Positions 1 to 9,186 of a DNA stretch of 64,000 nucleotides are shown in pieces. The position numbers and the translations under genes were made by a program. Every line of letters starts with the position of its first letter. Position 1 is the stretch's first letter. The notes beneath the pieces were generated by a model that ran no database searches, was not told the DNA's origin, and saw only the letters and a program-made list of their open reading frames with translations. The stretch spans positions 1 to 64,000 of the forward strand of contig JAQCHP010000003.1 in assembly GCA_027619595.1 (NCBI GenBank), in the 5' to 3' direction. The stretch comes from Planctomycetota bacterium (GTDB lineage Bacteria > Planctomycetota > Planctomycetia > Pirellulales > Pirellulaceae).

Positions 1-78
1 GGTTCTCCTTACACACGCCGGCCACCGCTAGTTATCGCCACCTAGACCTACAATTGCTGACGTGGCCCCAACGCACTT

Positions 79-858
79 GTGATGAATCCGTACCGCCAGC
101 AAGTGGAACAGAACTCCGCTAGATTGGAGGCACAGGTTCGGCGACGTACGCGTGAACTGGAGGCTTCGCGACAAGAAGCCATTCTCTGTTTGGCACGGGC
201 CGCAGAGTACCGCGACGACGATACCGGCAAGCACGTGATTCGAGTTGGCAGGTACGCGGGCATTCTCTGTCGCAAATTGGGTATCAGCGAAAGAGTCGCA
301 ACACTTGTTGAACAAGCAGCTCAATTGCACGACATGGGGAAAATTGGAATTCCGGATGCGATCTTACTGAAACCGGGACGACTTGAGGCGCATGAATTCG
401 ACATCATGAAGAATCACTGTCCCATCGGGCGGAAAATTATCCAGCCTCTTACGGATCGTGAATGGAAGACATTGCGACAGCACACGCACATGGCGGCTAC
501 TATTTTGGGAATTCCGAGCTCCCCGATTATGAAAATGGCTGCTGTGATTGCTCAGACGCACCACGAAAAATGGGATGGTTCCGGCTATCCGCTGGGTCTG
601 CAAGGTGAAGAGATACCCTTGGAAGGGCGAATCGTCGCCCTAGCTGACGTTTATGACGCGTTGTCGAGCGAACGTCCTTACAAGAAGGCGTTCACTCAGG
701 AGAAATGTTGCGAAATTATCCGCGAGGGAAGTGGAAAGCACTTTGACCCGAGAATAGCTGACGCGTTTTTCGCTTCGTTGGGACAGATTTCGCAGGTGCA
801 AAGCGAATTTGCTGATGCCGAAGGGCATTTTCTCGGGGCGCGCGTTCCGTCTCGGTAG
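79..858 (+). CDS. HD-GYP domain protein, probable c-di-GMP phosphodiesterase
   Basis: A 259-residue protein. A coiled-coil-like linker (residues about 8-35, rich in R, E and Q) is followed by a complete HD-GYP domain: an HD pair in AQLHDMGKIGIP, then THHEKWDGSGYPLGL and the ALADVYDALSSERPYK motif. This family hydrolyses cyclic di-GMP and normally sits behind a receiver domain. Here the reading frame opens only at position 61, after a TGA at 58-60, and the start is GTG at 79 or ATG at 82. The first residues (NALVMNPYRQQVEQ) look like the linker that usually follows a receiver domain, so the N-terminus may be lost by frameshift or lie beyond the window edge. A segment between the HD and GYP parts (NHCPIGRKI...TDREWKTL) is longer than in the classic family and resembles other planctomycete members as I remember them. 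Domain call secure; intactness uncertain. Confidence 0.85.
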   Translation: MMNPYRQQVEQNSARLEAQVRRRTRELEASRQEAILCLARAAEYRDDDTGKHVIRVGRYAGILCRKLGISERVATLVEQAAQLHDMGKIGIPDAILLKPGRLEAHEFDIMKNHCPIGRKIIQPLTDREWKTLRQHTHMAATILGIPSSPIMKMAAVIAQTHHEKWDGSGYPLGLQGEEIPLEGRIVALADVYDALSSERPYKKAFTQEKCCEIIREGSGKHFDPRIADAFFASLGQISQVQSEFADAEGHFLGARVPSR

Positions 859-1187
859 TCCCACGTGCCTCGAAGCTGTCCAGGCGTAGTCGCGTGACGC
901 CCCACGCTGCCATGGGCACTTCGATTACTTTTGCGCAAATTTTGCGGGCACTTGTTCCGAGTAATGGATTGAGGAGCGAGAATTAGGTGTCGCGTACTCC
1001 TGGATGCTGAGACTGCAATGCTGGCAGTTGCGGTGAAGGCGTCAGCAAAAAATTTGCGAGCCGCGGCCCTGGGGAGTTGCCACGCCCGTTCGACGGAAGT
1101 CAGAAATCACTTGGCTGCCATCATCGATGCGAAGATAGTGGACTTTTCGGTCACGTCCAAGATCCCGCAAGATACAAAGCGAATCTC
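859..1187. other. Intergenic region, no gene recognised
   Basis: About 330 bases between the HD-GYP gene and the porin. An open frame begins upstream of the porin ATG at 1188 (TTG at 1077), but its translation has no signal-peptide character, so I treat it as untranslated leader. I see no tRNA, repeat or clear terminator. Confidence 0.4.
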
Positions 1188-2735
1188 ATGGAATCCTTGT
1201 CAGGAAGTTTGCGAATTAGGATCGCTGTGGCAATCACGGGGTTGTCGTGGCTTACCGCTTGGACATTGTGTGTCCGGGCAGAGAGCTTTGATGAATCGGA
1301 GCTCTCTGCTCCGACATTCTGCCGGGCGCCGTTAGCCGCAGAATCCTCGCCAATCCCAGACCGTGATTACGAGTCTGGCGTGATTCCGTTGGCCGGACAC
1401 CGGTTGCCGCCGACCGAACTGAGCGACGTACTGCGTCGCCTGGAGGCCTTGGAATCGGCGTCGTTGTTACCTCACGCAATGCATCCAATTGCCGAAAAAG
1501 AAAACGACAAAAAGCCAGCCGAAGGCCAATCGGCTTCCGGGGACGGCAAGAAAATGTTTGACGACGGTTGGATTGACGTGTCCGACGAAAAATGGACGGT
1601 TAAGCTCGGAGGGCACGTTCAGACGGACTACATCAATTGGGCTCAAGCCGATGATAGCATCGTGGGAGCCCAGGACTACTTCGAATTCCGTCGACTGCGA
1701 CTGGTGGCGGATGGCACTGGATACGGAGTTTGCGATTTTCGTCTGCAGATGACGTTGGAACCAGAAACCGTAGGTGAAACTGCGCCTGGGACAGTCACAT
1801 CGCCCGATGTGAAGGACGCCTATTTTTCCATGAACGAGATCCCTTGGCTTGGCCGTGTTCGTATTGGGAACTTCTTTGTGCCGTTCAGCCTCGAGCAGGT
1901 TACGAACGACACGAACAATATATTCATGGAGCGATCGGTTCCGACCCAGGGGATCTTTGCGGCCGACCGTGAAGTTGGGGTAGCCTTCTATAACGCCACC
2001 GATAGCCAGCGCATCGGTTGGGCGTATGGCGCCTTCATTGATGGTATCAGCGATTCGATCAAGGAACGGATTGACGACAATCAAGGGTATCGTCTCAGCA
2101 GTCGGTTGACATGGTTGCCCTAATATGATGAACCTTCGAACGGCCGATATTTGCTGCATTTCGGCACCGGTGTGCTCTATACCCAAGACCAAGATAGCCG
2201 CGTGCGGTTCCGCTCACGTCCGCAGATCCATGAAGGGCCTCGACTCATCGATAGTGGCATCTTGGACGCCGATTCTTATACCACAGGAAATGTCGAAATG
2301 GCACTCGTCTGGGGACGAATCACGATCCAGAGCGAGGCATTTCTTTCGAGTATCAATTCGATCAATGGGCCGAACGCAACGGCATCGGGCGCGTACGTCC
2401 ACAGCAGCTATTTCCTTACGGGCGAGAATCGCATGTTCGAACGATTCGGCCAGCACGGTGCACAATTTGCACGCAATGCGCCGTTTAGCAATTTCTTCTT
2501 GACGCCCGGCGGTAACAGCTGGGGTGCTTGGGAAGCAAAATCACGCTGGTCGGTATTGGACTTAAGTGACGTCGACCGGGGCCAATACAACGATATTACA
2601 ACCGGTTTAAATTGGTATTGGTCCGATCGTACACGGGTCATGTTTGATTGGATTCACCCGTTTACGAGTTCTTTGAGCACGTTTGGCGCTTCCGAAGCAG
2701 ATATTTTGGCGATGCGATTCGATTTCAATTGGTAA
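1188..2735 (+). pseudogene. Phosphate-selective porin O/P-like protein interrupted by one in-frame TAA
   Basis: The frame from ATG 1188 encodes a signal peptide (hydrophobic IAVAITGLSWLTAWTLCVRA), a low-complexity charged region, and then OprP/OprO-type beta-barrel sequence (KLGGHVQTDYINWAQ, YFEFRRLRLVADG, GRVRIGNFFVPFSLEQ, FMERSVPTQ). Codon 312 (2121-2123) is TAA. The same frame continues without any shift (YDEPSNGRYLLHFGTGVLYT) to a C-terminal barrel ending in FDFNW, the aromatic terminus expected of outer-membrane proteins, with stop at 2733-2735. The stop sits where the family usually has a second Tyr (LPYYDE), so one base change from TAT or TAC explains it. The two halves are 311 and about 203 codons. 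It could be a recent pseudogene, a strain polymorphism or a sequencing error. The ribosome binding site before 1188 is weak. The porin would have formed an outer-membrane anion channel. Confidence 0.8.
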
Positions 2736-2825
2736 ATTGGAGCGATCCGTTTGTCTCGGCCGACCTGACGGCTAAACAACAATTGTAGGTTCCCAGTTTT
2801 TTACAATGGTGCATCGAGGAGAAAT

Positions 2826-3365
2826 ATGTCCTCCCCACGGTTCAAGAGAAAAACGTGTGTCTATGCCCCTGTCCTCTTGGCGCTGCTATGTCTTGCGGAC
2901 AGGACAATGGCCATACACAGCGACGGTCCGCAAGGTCGGTGTGCGAAATGTGCGAGTACTTCTGCTTGCCAAAAGACTTGCCGCCTTGTAAAAGAAGAAA
3001 AGAAGATTTCGACGACATGTTGGGGAAGCAAGTGCGAAGATTTTTGCCTCAGTGGTCCCAGTGTACCGTGTCGTGAGCATTGCAAAACGATATGTGATGA
3101 CGGTAACTGCAAGGAGGACGTGCGTGGTGCTTCAAAGCGGTTCGTGTGGACCGAATGGCTGCCGAGCTGTTCGGCGGAGAGGCACTCGCGAAAGAAGCTC
3201 ATGAAACGGACGGTCACGACAAAGGTGCCCATTTTTAAGTGGGTCGTCGAAGATTTATGTGAAAGTTGTCAAAACGATTGCGAAGTTGTGCAGGTTGCTG
3301 ACATGTCGCAGATCCCACCGCTCCCCTCAATCGACGCAAAAGTAGTAGGATTCGAGCGACACTAG
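2826..3365 (+). CDS. Secreted cysteine-rich protein of unknown function
   Basis: A 179-residue protein preceded by a strong ribosome binding site (GAGGAGA). An N-terminal signal peptide runs to about residue 29 (YAPVLLALLCLADRTMA). The mature part holds about 15 cysteines, mostly paired at short spacing (RCAKC, CWGSKCEDFC, CREHC, CESCQNDC), mixed with a basic KKLMKRTVTTKVPIFKWVVE segment. This pattern matches a planctomycete family of small exported Cys-rich proteins that I have seen only as hypotheticals. The cysteines suggest disulfides or metal binding outside the cytoplasm, but no ligand can be assigned. It follows the broken porin by 90 bases on the same strand and precedes the DUF6807 gene. 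Confidence 0.75.
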   Translation: MSSPRFKRKTCVYAPVLLALLCLADRTMAIHSDGPQGRCAKCASTSACQKTCRLVKEEKKISTTCWGSKCEDFCLSGPSVPCREHCKTICDDGNCKEDVRGASKRFVWTEWLPSCSAERHSRKKLMKRTVTTKVPIFKWVVEDLCESCQNDCEVVQVADMSQIPPLPSIDAKVVGFERH

Positions 3366-3449
3366 CCCACGATGTATGGTGGCCGATTTGCCAGGAATGT
3401 GCACGCGAAAGTTAGGATTCAACCGATTCCATTGTTAGGAAAAATTCTG

Positions 3450-4427
3450 ATGCCGAGCAAACTACGTCGGGGCTGTCTTGCTAGCTGGGCCATCCTCTTC
3501 CTGTCGGCTGGCTTGACACCCGTAGTCGCGGACGTAACTGTGCAGCCGATGGAGGATAAGATCACCGTCAACATCGACGGTGAGTTGTTCACAGAGTATC
3601 ACTACAAGGATTGCGAAAATCCGTATCTCTACCCGATCTTAGGTCCGCACGGCATTCGCATGACGCGGGATTACCCGATGTTGACGCGTGAAAGCGAGGC
3701 GCACGACCACCCGCATCACCGTTCGATGTGGTTTGCTCAAGATGGCTTGAACGGAATCGACTTTTGGCGTACAGCCGAGCCTGTCCATGGAACGGTGCAG
3801 CACGAGCGGATTATTCGCACAGAGAGTGGTTCGACACGTGGGTATTTTGAGACGGCCAGCCGCTGGGTTGGGCCAGACGGCACCATTATCTGTCGTGACA
3901 CGCGGCGAATTAGCTTCAGTGTGTTACCTACCGGACGAGCTATCGATTGGGCCGTAACACTCATTGCATCCGAAGGGGAGTTGAGGATCAAAGATTCGGA
4001 GGAAGGGACCATGGCGATGCGGACTCATACGAACTTGCAACTTGTAGATCGTAAAGGAACCTCAACTGCGAATGGACAAGCGATCAATAGTGAGGGGGTG
4101 CGTGGCAAGGAAGTTTGGGGGAAGCGTGCCGCGTGGATCGACTACTGGGGGACGATCGACGGACATCAAGTCGGCATCGCCATCTTGGATCATCCGAGCA
4201 ACCTACGCCATCCGACGTGGTGGATGGCGCGGGATTATGGATTAGTAGCGGCCAACCCGTTTGGGATCCATGATTTTGAAGGGAAGCCCCCTGGTACCGG
4301 AGACTTTGTGTTGCCCAAGGGGGAAAGACTCACGCTGAGGTACCGATTTCTGTTGCACGAAGGGGGAGCCGATGCGGTCGACTTTCCGGCCGAATTAGAT
4401 CGCTATCGAACCGATTCGAACCCGTGA
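3450..4427 (+). CDS. DUF6807 (PmoA-like) secreted protein
   Basis: 325 residues from ATG 3450, chosen over the upstream ATG 3372 because a signal peptide starts there (CLASWAILFLSAGLTPVVA) and a weak AGGA lies upstream. The body carries the motifs of the family annotated as methane oxygenase PmoA or DUF6807: a GPHGIRMTRDYPM segment, the histidine-rich AHDHPHHRSMWFAQ, GIDFW, and a C-terminal region with DHPSNLRHPTWWMARDYGL and RYRFLLHEG. Despite the name there is no evidence that these proteins oxidise methane; they are common in planctomycetes near carbohydrate genes. The clustered His residues suggest a beta-sandwich or epimerase-like fold with a polar site, which is inference. It is the last gene of a same-strand run and converges on pepD. 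Confidence 0.75.
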   Translation: MPSKLRRGCLASWAILFLSAGLTPVVADVTVQPMEDKITVNIDGELFTEYHYKDCENPYLYPILGPHGIRMTRDYPMLTRESEAHDHPHHRSMWFAQDGLNGIDFWRTAEPVHGTVQHERIIRTESGSTRGYFETASRWVGPDGTIICRDTRRISFSVLPTGRAIDWAVTLIASEGELRIKDSEEGTMAMRTHTNLQLVDRKGTSTANGQAINSEGVRGKEVWGKRAAWIDYWGTIDGHQVGIAILDHPSNLRHPTWWMARDYGLVAANPFGIHDFEGKPPGTGDFVLPKGERLTLRYRFLLHEGGADAVDFPAELDRYRTDSNP

Positions 4428-4524
4428 TTCTACTGCCGGTGCAACACAAGCGTGGCCGCGCCAAGGCTCTTTGCGGAAAATCGGTATCAAGTCAGCGAGA
4501 GATCTTGGAATGAGACGCTTGCTC

Positions 4525-6054
4525 TTATGTCGCGCCCAGTTTTGCCAAGATCGCGTTTAAGTACTGAAATGACTTGCGAACGGAACTGATTTGAACCCGC
4601 TCTCCCACGGCATGATTCCCTTTGATGGTGGGGCCGATCGAAATGGTTTCGAGTCCTGGCATTTTTTTCAAGAGTAACCCGCACTCCAGTCCAGCGTGTA
4701 CGGCGTGAATTCTTGGCGGTGCGCCAAACACCGTCTGATATTGTTCCGCGGCGACCTTCAAGAGTGATGAATCTAGGTCCGGTTTCCAACCAGGATATCC
4801 GTCGGAAAATTCAACGTCCCCTTTCGAAAGGCAGACGACACTCGTGATCGAATCGCAAACATCCTGGAGTGATTCCGTCGTCGTGCCGCGCACACTGCAC
4901 GCGATCTTGGCGTCACCAGAGTTTTCTTGCTGGACAATGGCCAAATTGCAAGATGATTCCACCAAGTCTGGGAGTTCGGGAGTCATTTCGCAAATTCCCG
5001 TAGGAATTCCCGCAAGTAATCGCGCCAAGCCCATCGTACTGAGCTGCGAGAGGGCGTTTTCTACTTGCACGTCAGGCGATCTTGCCAGCGTGATGGCAAT
5101 CGTATTGTCGCGTCCAGCGTAAAGTCGGTTCCATTCCAGGCAGCAAATTTGCACGATCGATTGATAGTCGGGTTCCAGATGGGGCTCCATCAGCAGTGTC
5201 GCCGCACATGCGTCGGGAATTGCGTTGCGCCGAGTCCCACCCTGCATTGAAAGCAAGTGAACGCGGTGCGATTGTGTCAATCGCAGCAGGACACGGGCCA
5301 GTAACCGAATCGCGTTGGCACGCCCTCGGTTGATTTCCAAACCGGAATGTCCGCCTTTGAGTTCTTGGATTTTTAATGTGTAGGGAACGCATTGAGTGGA
5401 GCGATCCTGTCGCTCCCAATCGCCCGTCCATCGAATACGCGCATCGCGTCCACCCGCGGCACCGATGGTAATCTCCTGATCGTCTTCGGTGTCGATATTG
5501 ATCATGAGATTCCCTGTCAAACCAAGTTCCGCAACATTCAATCCTGCTGCGCCAGACATACCTTCTTCTTCGTCGACGGTGAAAAGCAGTTGTAACGGTA
5601 CGGGCCGATGATCTGCTTCCGCAATCGCCATCATCATGGCAACACCAATGCCGTTATCAGCCCCCAGCGTTGTGTGGGGCGCTTGGATCCAGTCGCCAGC
5701 TTGGTTGGGAATCAACATCGTTTCAGTGGCCGCGTTAAGATCACCTCGCACCATGGGAATCATGCCGCGTGCCGCATCGGCTCCATGCGTCGCAGGCTGT
5801 GCGGTGATAGCCACCATGTCCACATGGCACTGCAGAATGACCGGTGGTGGCGTGCTATGCGAATGGGAGGCGGGCACATGGACGACAAGGTTGCCGGCCG
5901 AATCGTGTCGCGTCACGAATCCTAGTCCTTGTGCCCATTGATCGAGAAATGTGATTGCCGCTTGTTCACGTTTTGAGGGCCTTGCGATTTGGTTGAGTGC
6001 GATGAAATGTTGCCACACAACCGCGGGTTCGGGAGTCGTAATTGAGGCGTTCAT
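4525..6054 (-). CDS. pepD: Xaa-His dipeptidase (aminoacyl-histidine dipeptidase), M20 family
   Basis: 509 residues from ATG 6054. Motifs of the M20 zinc dipeptidase PepD are clear: N-terminal VWQHFIALNQIARPSKREQAA, the metal-binding QCHVDMVA, GADNGIGVAMMMAI with the bridging Asp, DEEEGMSGA with the catalytic Glu pair, NIDTEDDQEITIGAAGG, the lid segment GGHSGLEINRGRANAI, and C-terminal HAGLECGLL with the last His ligand. It cleaves Xaa-His dipeptides such as carnosine and probably acts in the cytoplasm, as no signal peptide is visible. The frame stays open upstream to GTG 6132, which has AGGAG only three bases away; that start would add 26 residues not typical of the family. It lies just downstream of aroQ, probably co-transcribed. 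Confidence 0.9.
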   Translation of the reverse strand: MNASITTPEPAVVWQHFIALNQIARPSKREQAAITFLDQWAQGLGFVTRHDSAGNLVVHVPASHSHSTPPPVILQCHVDMVAITAQPATHGADAARGMIPMVRGDLNAATETMLIPNQAGDWIQAPHTTLGADNGIGVAMMMAIAEADHRPVPLQLLFTVDEEEGMSGAAGLNVAELGLTGNLMINIDTEDDQEITIGAAGGRDARIRWTGDWERQDRSTQCVPYTLKIQELKGGHSGLEINRGRANAIRLLARVLLRLTQSHRVHLLSMQGGTRRNAIPDACAATLLMEPHLEPDYQSIVQICCLEWNRLYAGRDNTIAITLARSPDVQVENALSQLSTMGLARLLAGIPTGICEMTPELPDLVESSCNLAIVQQENSGDAKIACSVRGTTTESLQDVCDSITSVVCLSKGDVEFSDGYPGWKPDLDSSLLKVAAEQYQTVFGAPPRIHAVHAGLECGLLLKKMPGLETISIGPTIKGNHAVGERVQISSVRKSFQYLNAILAKLGAT

Positions 6055-6138
6055 GGTGTTCAAGACCTTATTCGGTTCGGACAATGGTTCTTCAGGTGTG
6101 GGAATGGAGACGATTCGGCAGCGGGTAGCCACAATCTC

Positions 6139-6588
6139 CTAGGAGTTTGCGCCGGCGAGCAGGTAACCAAGTCGTTGAATTGCCAAACTGTAGCCCTGCG
6201 TGCCACAGCCGCAGATCACCCCCGTGGCCGCCAGTGATATGTAGGAGTAATGACGAAAAACCTCGCGTTGGTGGATGTTGGATATGTGGACTTCCATGAT
6301 GGGACCGTCGAACGTCTTGAGAGCATCCAGCAGAGCGATCGATGTGGACGTCCATCCGGCCGGGTTGATCACGATGCCCGCGGCCGATTCACGTGCTTCG
6401 TGGATCCAGTCGATCAATTGTGATTCAGCGTTGGTTTGACGAAATTGAACGTCGAGGTTGAACTTCGCCGCAACGCGCCGGCATTCCGCTTCTACGTCGG
6501 CGAGTGTCTCGTGGCCGTAGATATGAGGCTCGCGGGCTCCCAAGAGGTTAAGGTTACATCCATTCAAGATAAAAATGGTCGTTTTCAT
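6139..6588 (-). CDS. aroQ: Type II 3-dehydroquinate dehydratase-like protein
   Basis: 149 residues, the usual length for this family, which dehydrates 3-dehydroquinate in the shikimate pathway. Seen: N-terminal [14 protein letters not shown] with the catalytic Tyr (about residue 24) and Arg 19, [23 protein letters not shown] with the catalytic His, and [11 protein letters not shown] followed by [15 protein letters not shown]. Two positions deviate from the strict consensus: GPNLNLLG reads GCNLNLLG, and the Y/F-THTS stretch reads WTSTS. The core catalytic residues appear kept, so activity is likely, but a side-pathway role is possible. ATG 6588 has no strong Shine-Dalgarno sequence. The stop codon overlaps the AGGAG preceding the possible GTG start of pepD. 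Confidence 0.85.
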   Translation of the reverse strand: MKTTIFILNGCNLNLLGAREPHIYGHETLADVEAECRRVAAKFNLDVQFRQTNAESQLIDWIHEARESAAGIVINPAGWTSTSIALLDALKTFDGPIMEVHISNIHQREVFRHYSYISLAATGVICGCGTQGYSLAIQRLGYLLAGANS

Positions 6589-6860
6589 AGGGCGATTTTC
6601 GGTAAGGGAACTCTGCTGCTAGTTTGGAGCACGCGAGCGAATCTGGAGCGTGCAAGAATTCTACAGGGATTGGCTTCGTTTCGAAACGAGTACGCCTTGA
6701 TGTTGACGAATCCCCAGGTATGAACTAGCATGGGGCCGGAAAGAGAAGTCGGGCAACCATGGTTATTGGGTGGCGTTAGCCGGACGAGGTGGTGTTGGAC
6801 CTTGCGTGGCGTGGGGTTGAATTCGGCTCGGCCCCCAGTTCGCATTTCGGGTGCTGGACT

Positions 6861-7424
6861 ATGCATTTCCTCTCTTCCTCAGCGGTGTCTGGTCCGTTCG
6901 TTGGTACCTGTCGGGCTAGCGTTTGGAATGCGATTGCCCAGTTGACGGCCTGGTTCGGTGCGCCAGCCGGAGCGACTTTCCGCGGTGGCCCATTCTGGTG
7001 TCGGCGTTTTCTTCGTGGCGTCGTCGTGGGAGTGCTGACCGTGTGTTTCGTCGGCTGTGGTGAACCCCCCCGACCCGTCAGCCCGCAAGAGTCGCGATTG
7101 CGTTCTTTGGCGGTGCTTTACGGCAGGTACATTGCTTCCCACCGAGGCAAACCACCATCGAACGAACGGGAATTCGTTGGGTTCATGCAATCGTCTGGAG
7201 CTGACGTGTTGGCGTGGTTCGAAGTGGATGATCCGGAGAAGCTACTCGTTTCGCCCCGGGACAATCAACCGTATGAGATCAATTACGGTGGTTCACTTGC
7301 CAGCCAATGGATTGCACACGAAAAGGTCGGAGTTGATGGAAAACGTTGGATAGTTGATCGAGACGGTAGGATGCAGGAAATCGATGAAATGGCGATGCGT
7401 GCGGTAACATCGAAGCGTCGTTGA
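6861..7424 (+). CDS. Small lipoprotein preceding a DUF1559 pilin-like gene
   Basis: The reliable coding part begins near 7020 with a hydrophobic segment ending in a lipobox-like FVGC-GE, followed by about 115 residues: a charged helix (SPQESRLRSLAVLYGRYIASHRG), KPPSNEREFVGFM and SPRDNQPYEINYGG. This resembles the lipoprotein that planctomycetes often encode directly before a DUF1559 gene. The start is unsettled: ATG 6861 gives 187 residues with a long leader, while TTG 6942 and GTG 7026 would bring the lipobox closer to the N-terminus. None has a good ribosome binding site. It lies 36 bases before the next gene and is presumably co-transcribed. Function unknown; probably a membrane-anchored partner of the pilin-like protein. 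The roughly 270 bases upstream hold no other recognisable gene. Confidence 0.6.
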   Translation: MHFLSSSAVSGPFVGTCRASVWNAIAQLTAWFGAPAGATFRGGPFWCRRFLRGVVVGVLTVCFVGCGEPPRPVSPQESRLRSLAVLYGRYIASHRGKPPSNEREFVGFMQSSGADVLAWFEVDDPEKLLVSPRDNQPYEINYGGSLASQWIAHEKVGVDGKRWIVDRDGRMQEIDEMAMRAVTSKRR

Positions 7425-7460
7425 CGAGTGCGGCCTTGAGGCAAAAATCTACGGGAGACA

Positions 7461-8459
7461 ATGAAGATGAGATCGCGATTGAAGAAAGCATTTACGCTGG
7501 TCGAACTCCTGGTGGTGATCGCCATTATTGGGATATTGGTTGCGCTTCTGTTGCCAGCGGTGCAAGCCGCCCGCAATGCGGCCATTCAAATGCAGTGTAA
7601 GAACAACCTGAAGCAGATTGGTTTGGCCTGTCACAACCACGAAAGTTCTTACGGTTATTGGCCGACCGGCGGGGTTCATCCTTGGCCGGTCCTTGCCGAT
7701 TACATGACGGGTGGTTCCCCCAATCCGGCACCACGTCAAGGGCTGGGGTGGGCGTTCCAGATCCTCCCCTACCTTGAGGAAGGGGCAGTGCACGGACTTA
7801 CCACCGGTACGACTATGGAAAGGACGGCTGTCCCCATGTATCAATGTCCGTCGCGTAAGGCACGTCGCGTCAATGGGAAGGCGTCGACCAACGTACTCAT
7901 GGACTATGCGGGAGCGATGCCGTTGGGGTACTCGTTTGAGTCGGGCTACACCGTACGGTATACGTCCTCGCAGGTCGGCAGCTCATTTTTTCAAGGGGCC
8001 CACACGCCTGCGCCCCCTAACCGGCAATGGCGAGGAGTGATTGTACGTACGAACTGGGAGTTAGACAAATCGTTGCCCGAAGGTGGGCGAGAAATAGGAT
8101 CAACTCCGGTCACGAAGTTCAAGGATATCGTGGATGGCACGAGCAAGACGATGGTAATTGGTGAAAAGCGAGTCAAGATAAAATTCGAAGACGGCGACTA
8201 TGGGGACGATCGTGGCTGGACCGATGGCTGGGACTATGACACCATGCGCAATACCGGCGGTCGTTATGGGATCGATACCAACACCGATTCCATCAAGGAG
8301 GAAGTTTACCTGGCCTTTGGGTCGGCGCATAAGGCCGGAATGAATGCAGTCATGGCGGACGGATCGGTAAGGCTGATTCAGTACGAGATCGACCCTGCGA
8401 TATTCGAATTTCTGGCCGACCGTGCGGACGAGTCAGCCATCGACCTGGGAGCTCTCTAG
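7461..8459 (+). CDS. DUF1559 domain protein with type IV pilin-like N-terminus
   Basis: 332 residues. The N-terminus [19 protein letters not shown] is a prepilin cleavage/methylation motif (Phe after the cleavage site, Glu at position 5), followed by the DUF1559 signature [10 protein letters not shown]...[17 protein letters not shown] and a C-terminal [21 protein letters not shown] (the usual H-x-G-G-x-N-x-x-x-x-D-G-S-V-R pattern). These proteins are greatly expanded in planctomycetes and are thought to be pseudopilins or secreted filament subunits. The start is supported by GGGAGA six bases upstream. It follows the lipoprotein gene, with a hairpin after the stop. Confidence 0.9.
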   Translation: MKMRSRLKKAFTLVELLVVIAIIGILVALLLPAVQAARNAAIQMQCKNNLKQIGLACHNHESSYGYWPTGGVHPWPVLADYMTGGSPNPAPRQGLGWAFQILPYLEEGAVHGLTTGTTMERTAVPMYQCPSRKARRVNGKASTNVLMDYAGAMPLGYSFESGYTVRYTSSQVGSSFFQGAHTPAPPNRQWRGVIVRTNWELDKSLPEGGREIGSTPVTKFKDIVDGTSKTMVIGEKRVKIKFEDGDYGDDRGWTDGWDYDTMRNTGGRYGIDTNTDSIKEEVYLAFGSAHKAGMNAVMADGSVRLIQYEIDPAIFEFLADRADESAIDLGAL

Positions 8460-8507
8460 CCCACCGGGTCATTTGTGACGCATTCGTTCTTTTACGTCGA
8501 CCTGTAA

Positions 8508-8529
8508 CCGGCTGTCGCTCTACAGCCGG
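8508..8529. terminator. Hairpin between convergent DUF1559 and RRM genes
   Basis: Perfect 8-bp inverted repeat CCGGCTGT / ACAGCCGG with a six-base loop, about 50 bases after the DUF1559 stop and about 95 bases after the RRM gene's stop on the other strand. There is no T-run on either side, so it may be an RNA 3'-end stabiliser or a factor-assisted terminator. Confidence 0.5.
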
Positions 8530-8564
8530 CTGCGTGGTAACGCCGATTGCACGTGGATCGTGGT

Positions 8565-8596
8565 CAATCGGTGGTTCTGTCCATCGGTGGTTCTGT
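8565..8596. repeat. Two 16-bp tandem copies
   Basis: Two adjacent near-identical 16-mers (CAATCGGTGGTTCTGT and CCATCGGTGGTTCTGT), differing at one base, lie between the hairpin and the 3' end of the RRM gene. Probably a slippage product; no function suggested. Confidence 0.7.
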
Positions 8597-8624
8597 TAGT
8601 CAGGGCAAGTTGTACTGGCCAGTA

Positions 8625-8933
8625 CTAGTAGCCTCGACTGTAGCCGCCGCGCCCGCCGCCGCCACCACCACGAGAATTTCGGTCTTCCTTGGGCTTGGCT
8701 TCGTTGACATTGAGGGGGCGACCAGCGTGCTGGGTTTCGTGCAGGCCTTGAATGGCGGAACGTGCGTCAGCATCGTCTTCCATTTCCACAAAACCAAATC
8801 CCTTACTACGACCCGTATCGCGATCTTGGATCACCTGCGCGCTGCGGACAGGTCCGTAGGCAGAAAACAACTCTTCCAACGAGGCGTTCGTGACTTCGTA
8901 GCTCAAATTTCCGACGTACAGTTTCATACTCAT
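8625..8933 (-). CDS. RRM-domain RNA-binding protein with glycine-rich tail
   Basis: 102 residues starting at ATG 8933, supported by GAGGA eight bases upstream. A single RNA recognition motif is complete: RNP2 is KLYVGNLSY near the N-terminus, RNP1 is KGFGFVEM near residue 50, with LEELFSAYGPV and AIQGLHETQHAGRPLNVNEA completing the fold. The tail is RGGGGGGRGGYSRGY, typical of cyanobacterial and planctomycete Rbp proteins linked to cold response and mRNA binding. The 270-base region upstream is shared with the divergent small gene at 9242 and may contain a long leader. Family call secure; physiological role inferred. Confidence 0.92.
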   Translation of the reverse strand: MSMKLYVGNLSYEVTNASLEELFSAYGPVRSAQVIQDRDTGRSKGFGFVEMEDDADARSAIQGLHETQHAGRPLNVNEAKPKEDRNSRGGGGGGRGGYSRGY

Positions 8934-9186
8934 AACAGATTCCTCAGAAACAATTCGATCTAAAAAAATGTCCGGACCGAAACGGATTTGGACCAGATTG
9001 GTGGCCAGCCAAGAAGGCATGGCGAGAGATCGTAGCAAAGGCCACCTGATGCATGAGCTACAATTCATATCGCGAACCAACTGACTAGATTGTAACACGG
9101 ATTTCGGGCATGGTATAGAGCAAAATAACCTAGAAGTTGAGATTTGCCCTAACAACAGGTGTACAAATGGGCTAGTATGACGAAAC

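Noticed and set aside
1018-1335. Separate 105-codon gene before the porin
   Set aside because: It overlaps the porin's signal peptide region in another frame and has no supporting features.
2121-2123. TAA recoded as Tyr in this organism
   Set aside because: TAA, TAG and TGA all serve as ordinary terminators elsewhere in the window (for example TAA ends the upstream reading at 54048 and 63824), so a local nonsense change is simpler.
3372-3449. Upstream start of the DUF6807 protein
   Set aside because: It would put 26 non-hydrophobic residues before an obvious signal peptide; ATG 3450 fits better.
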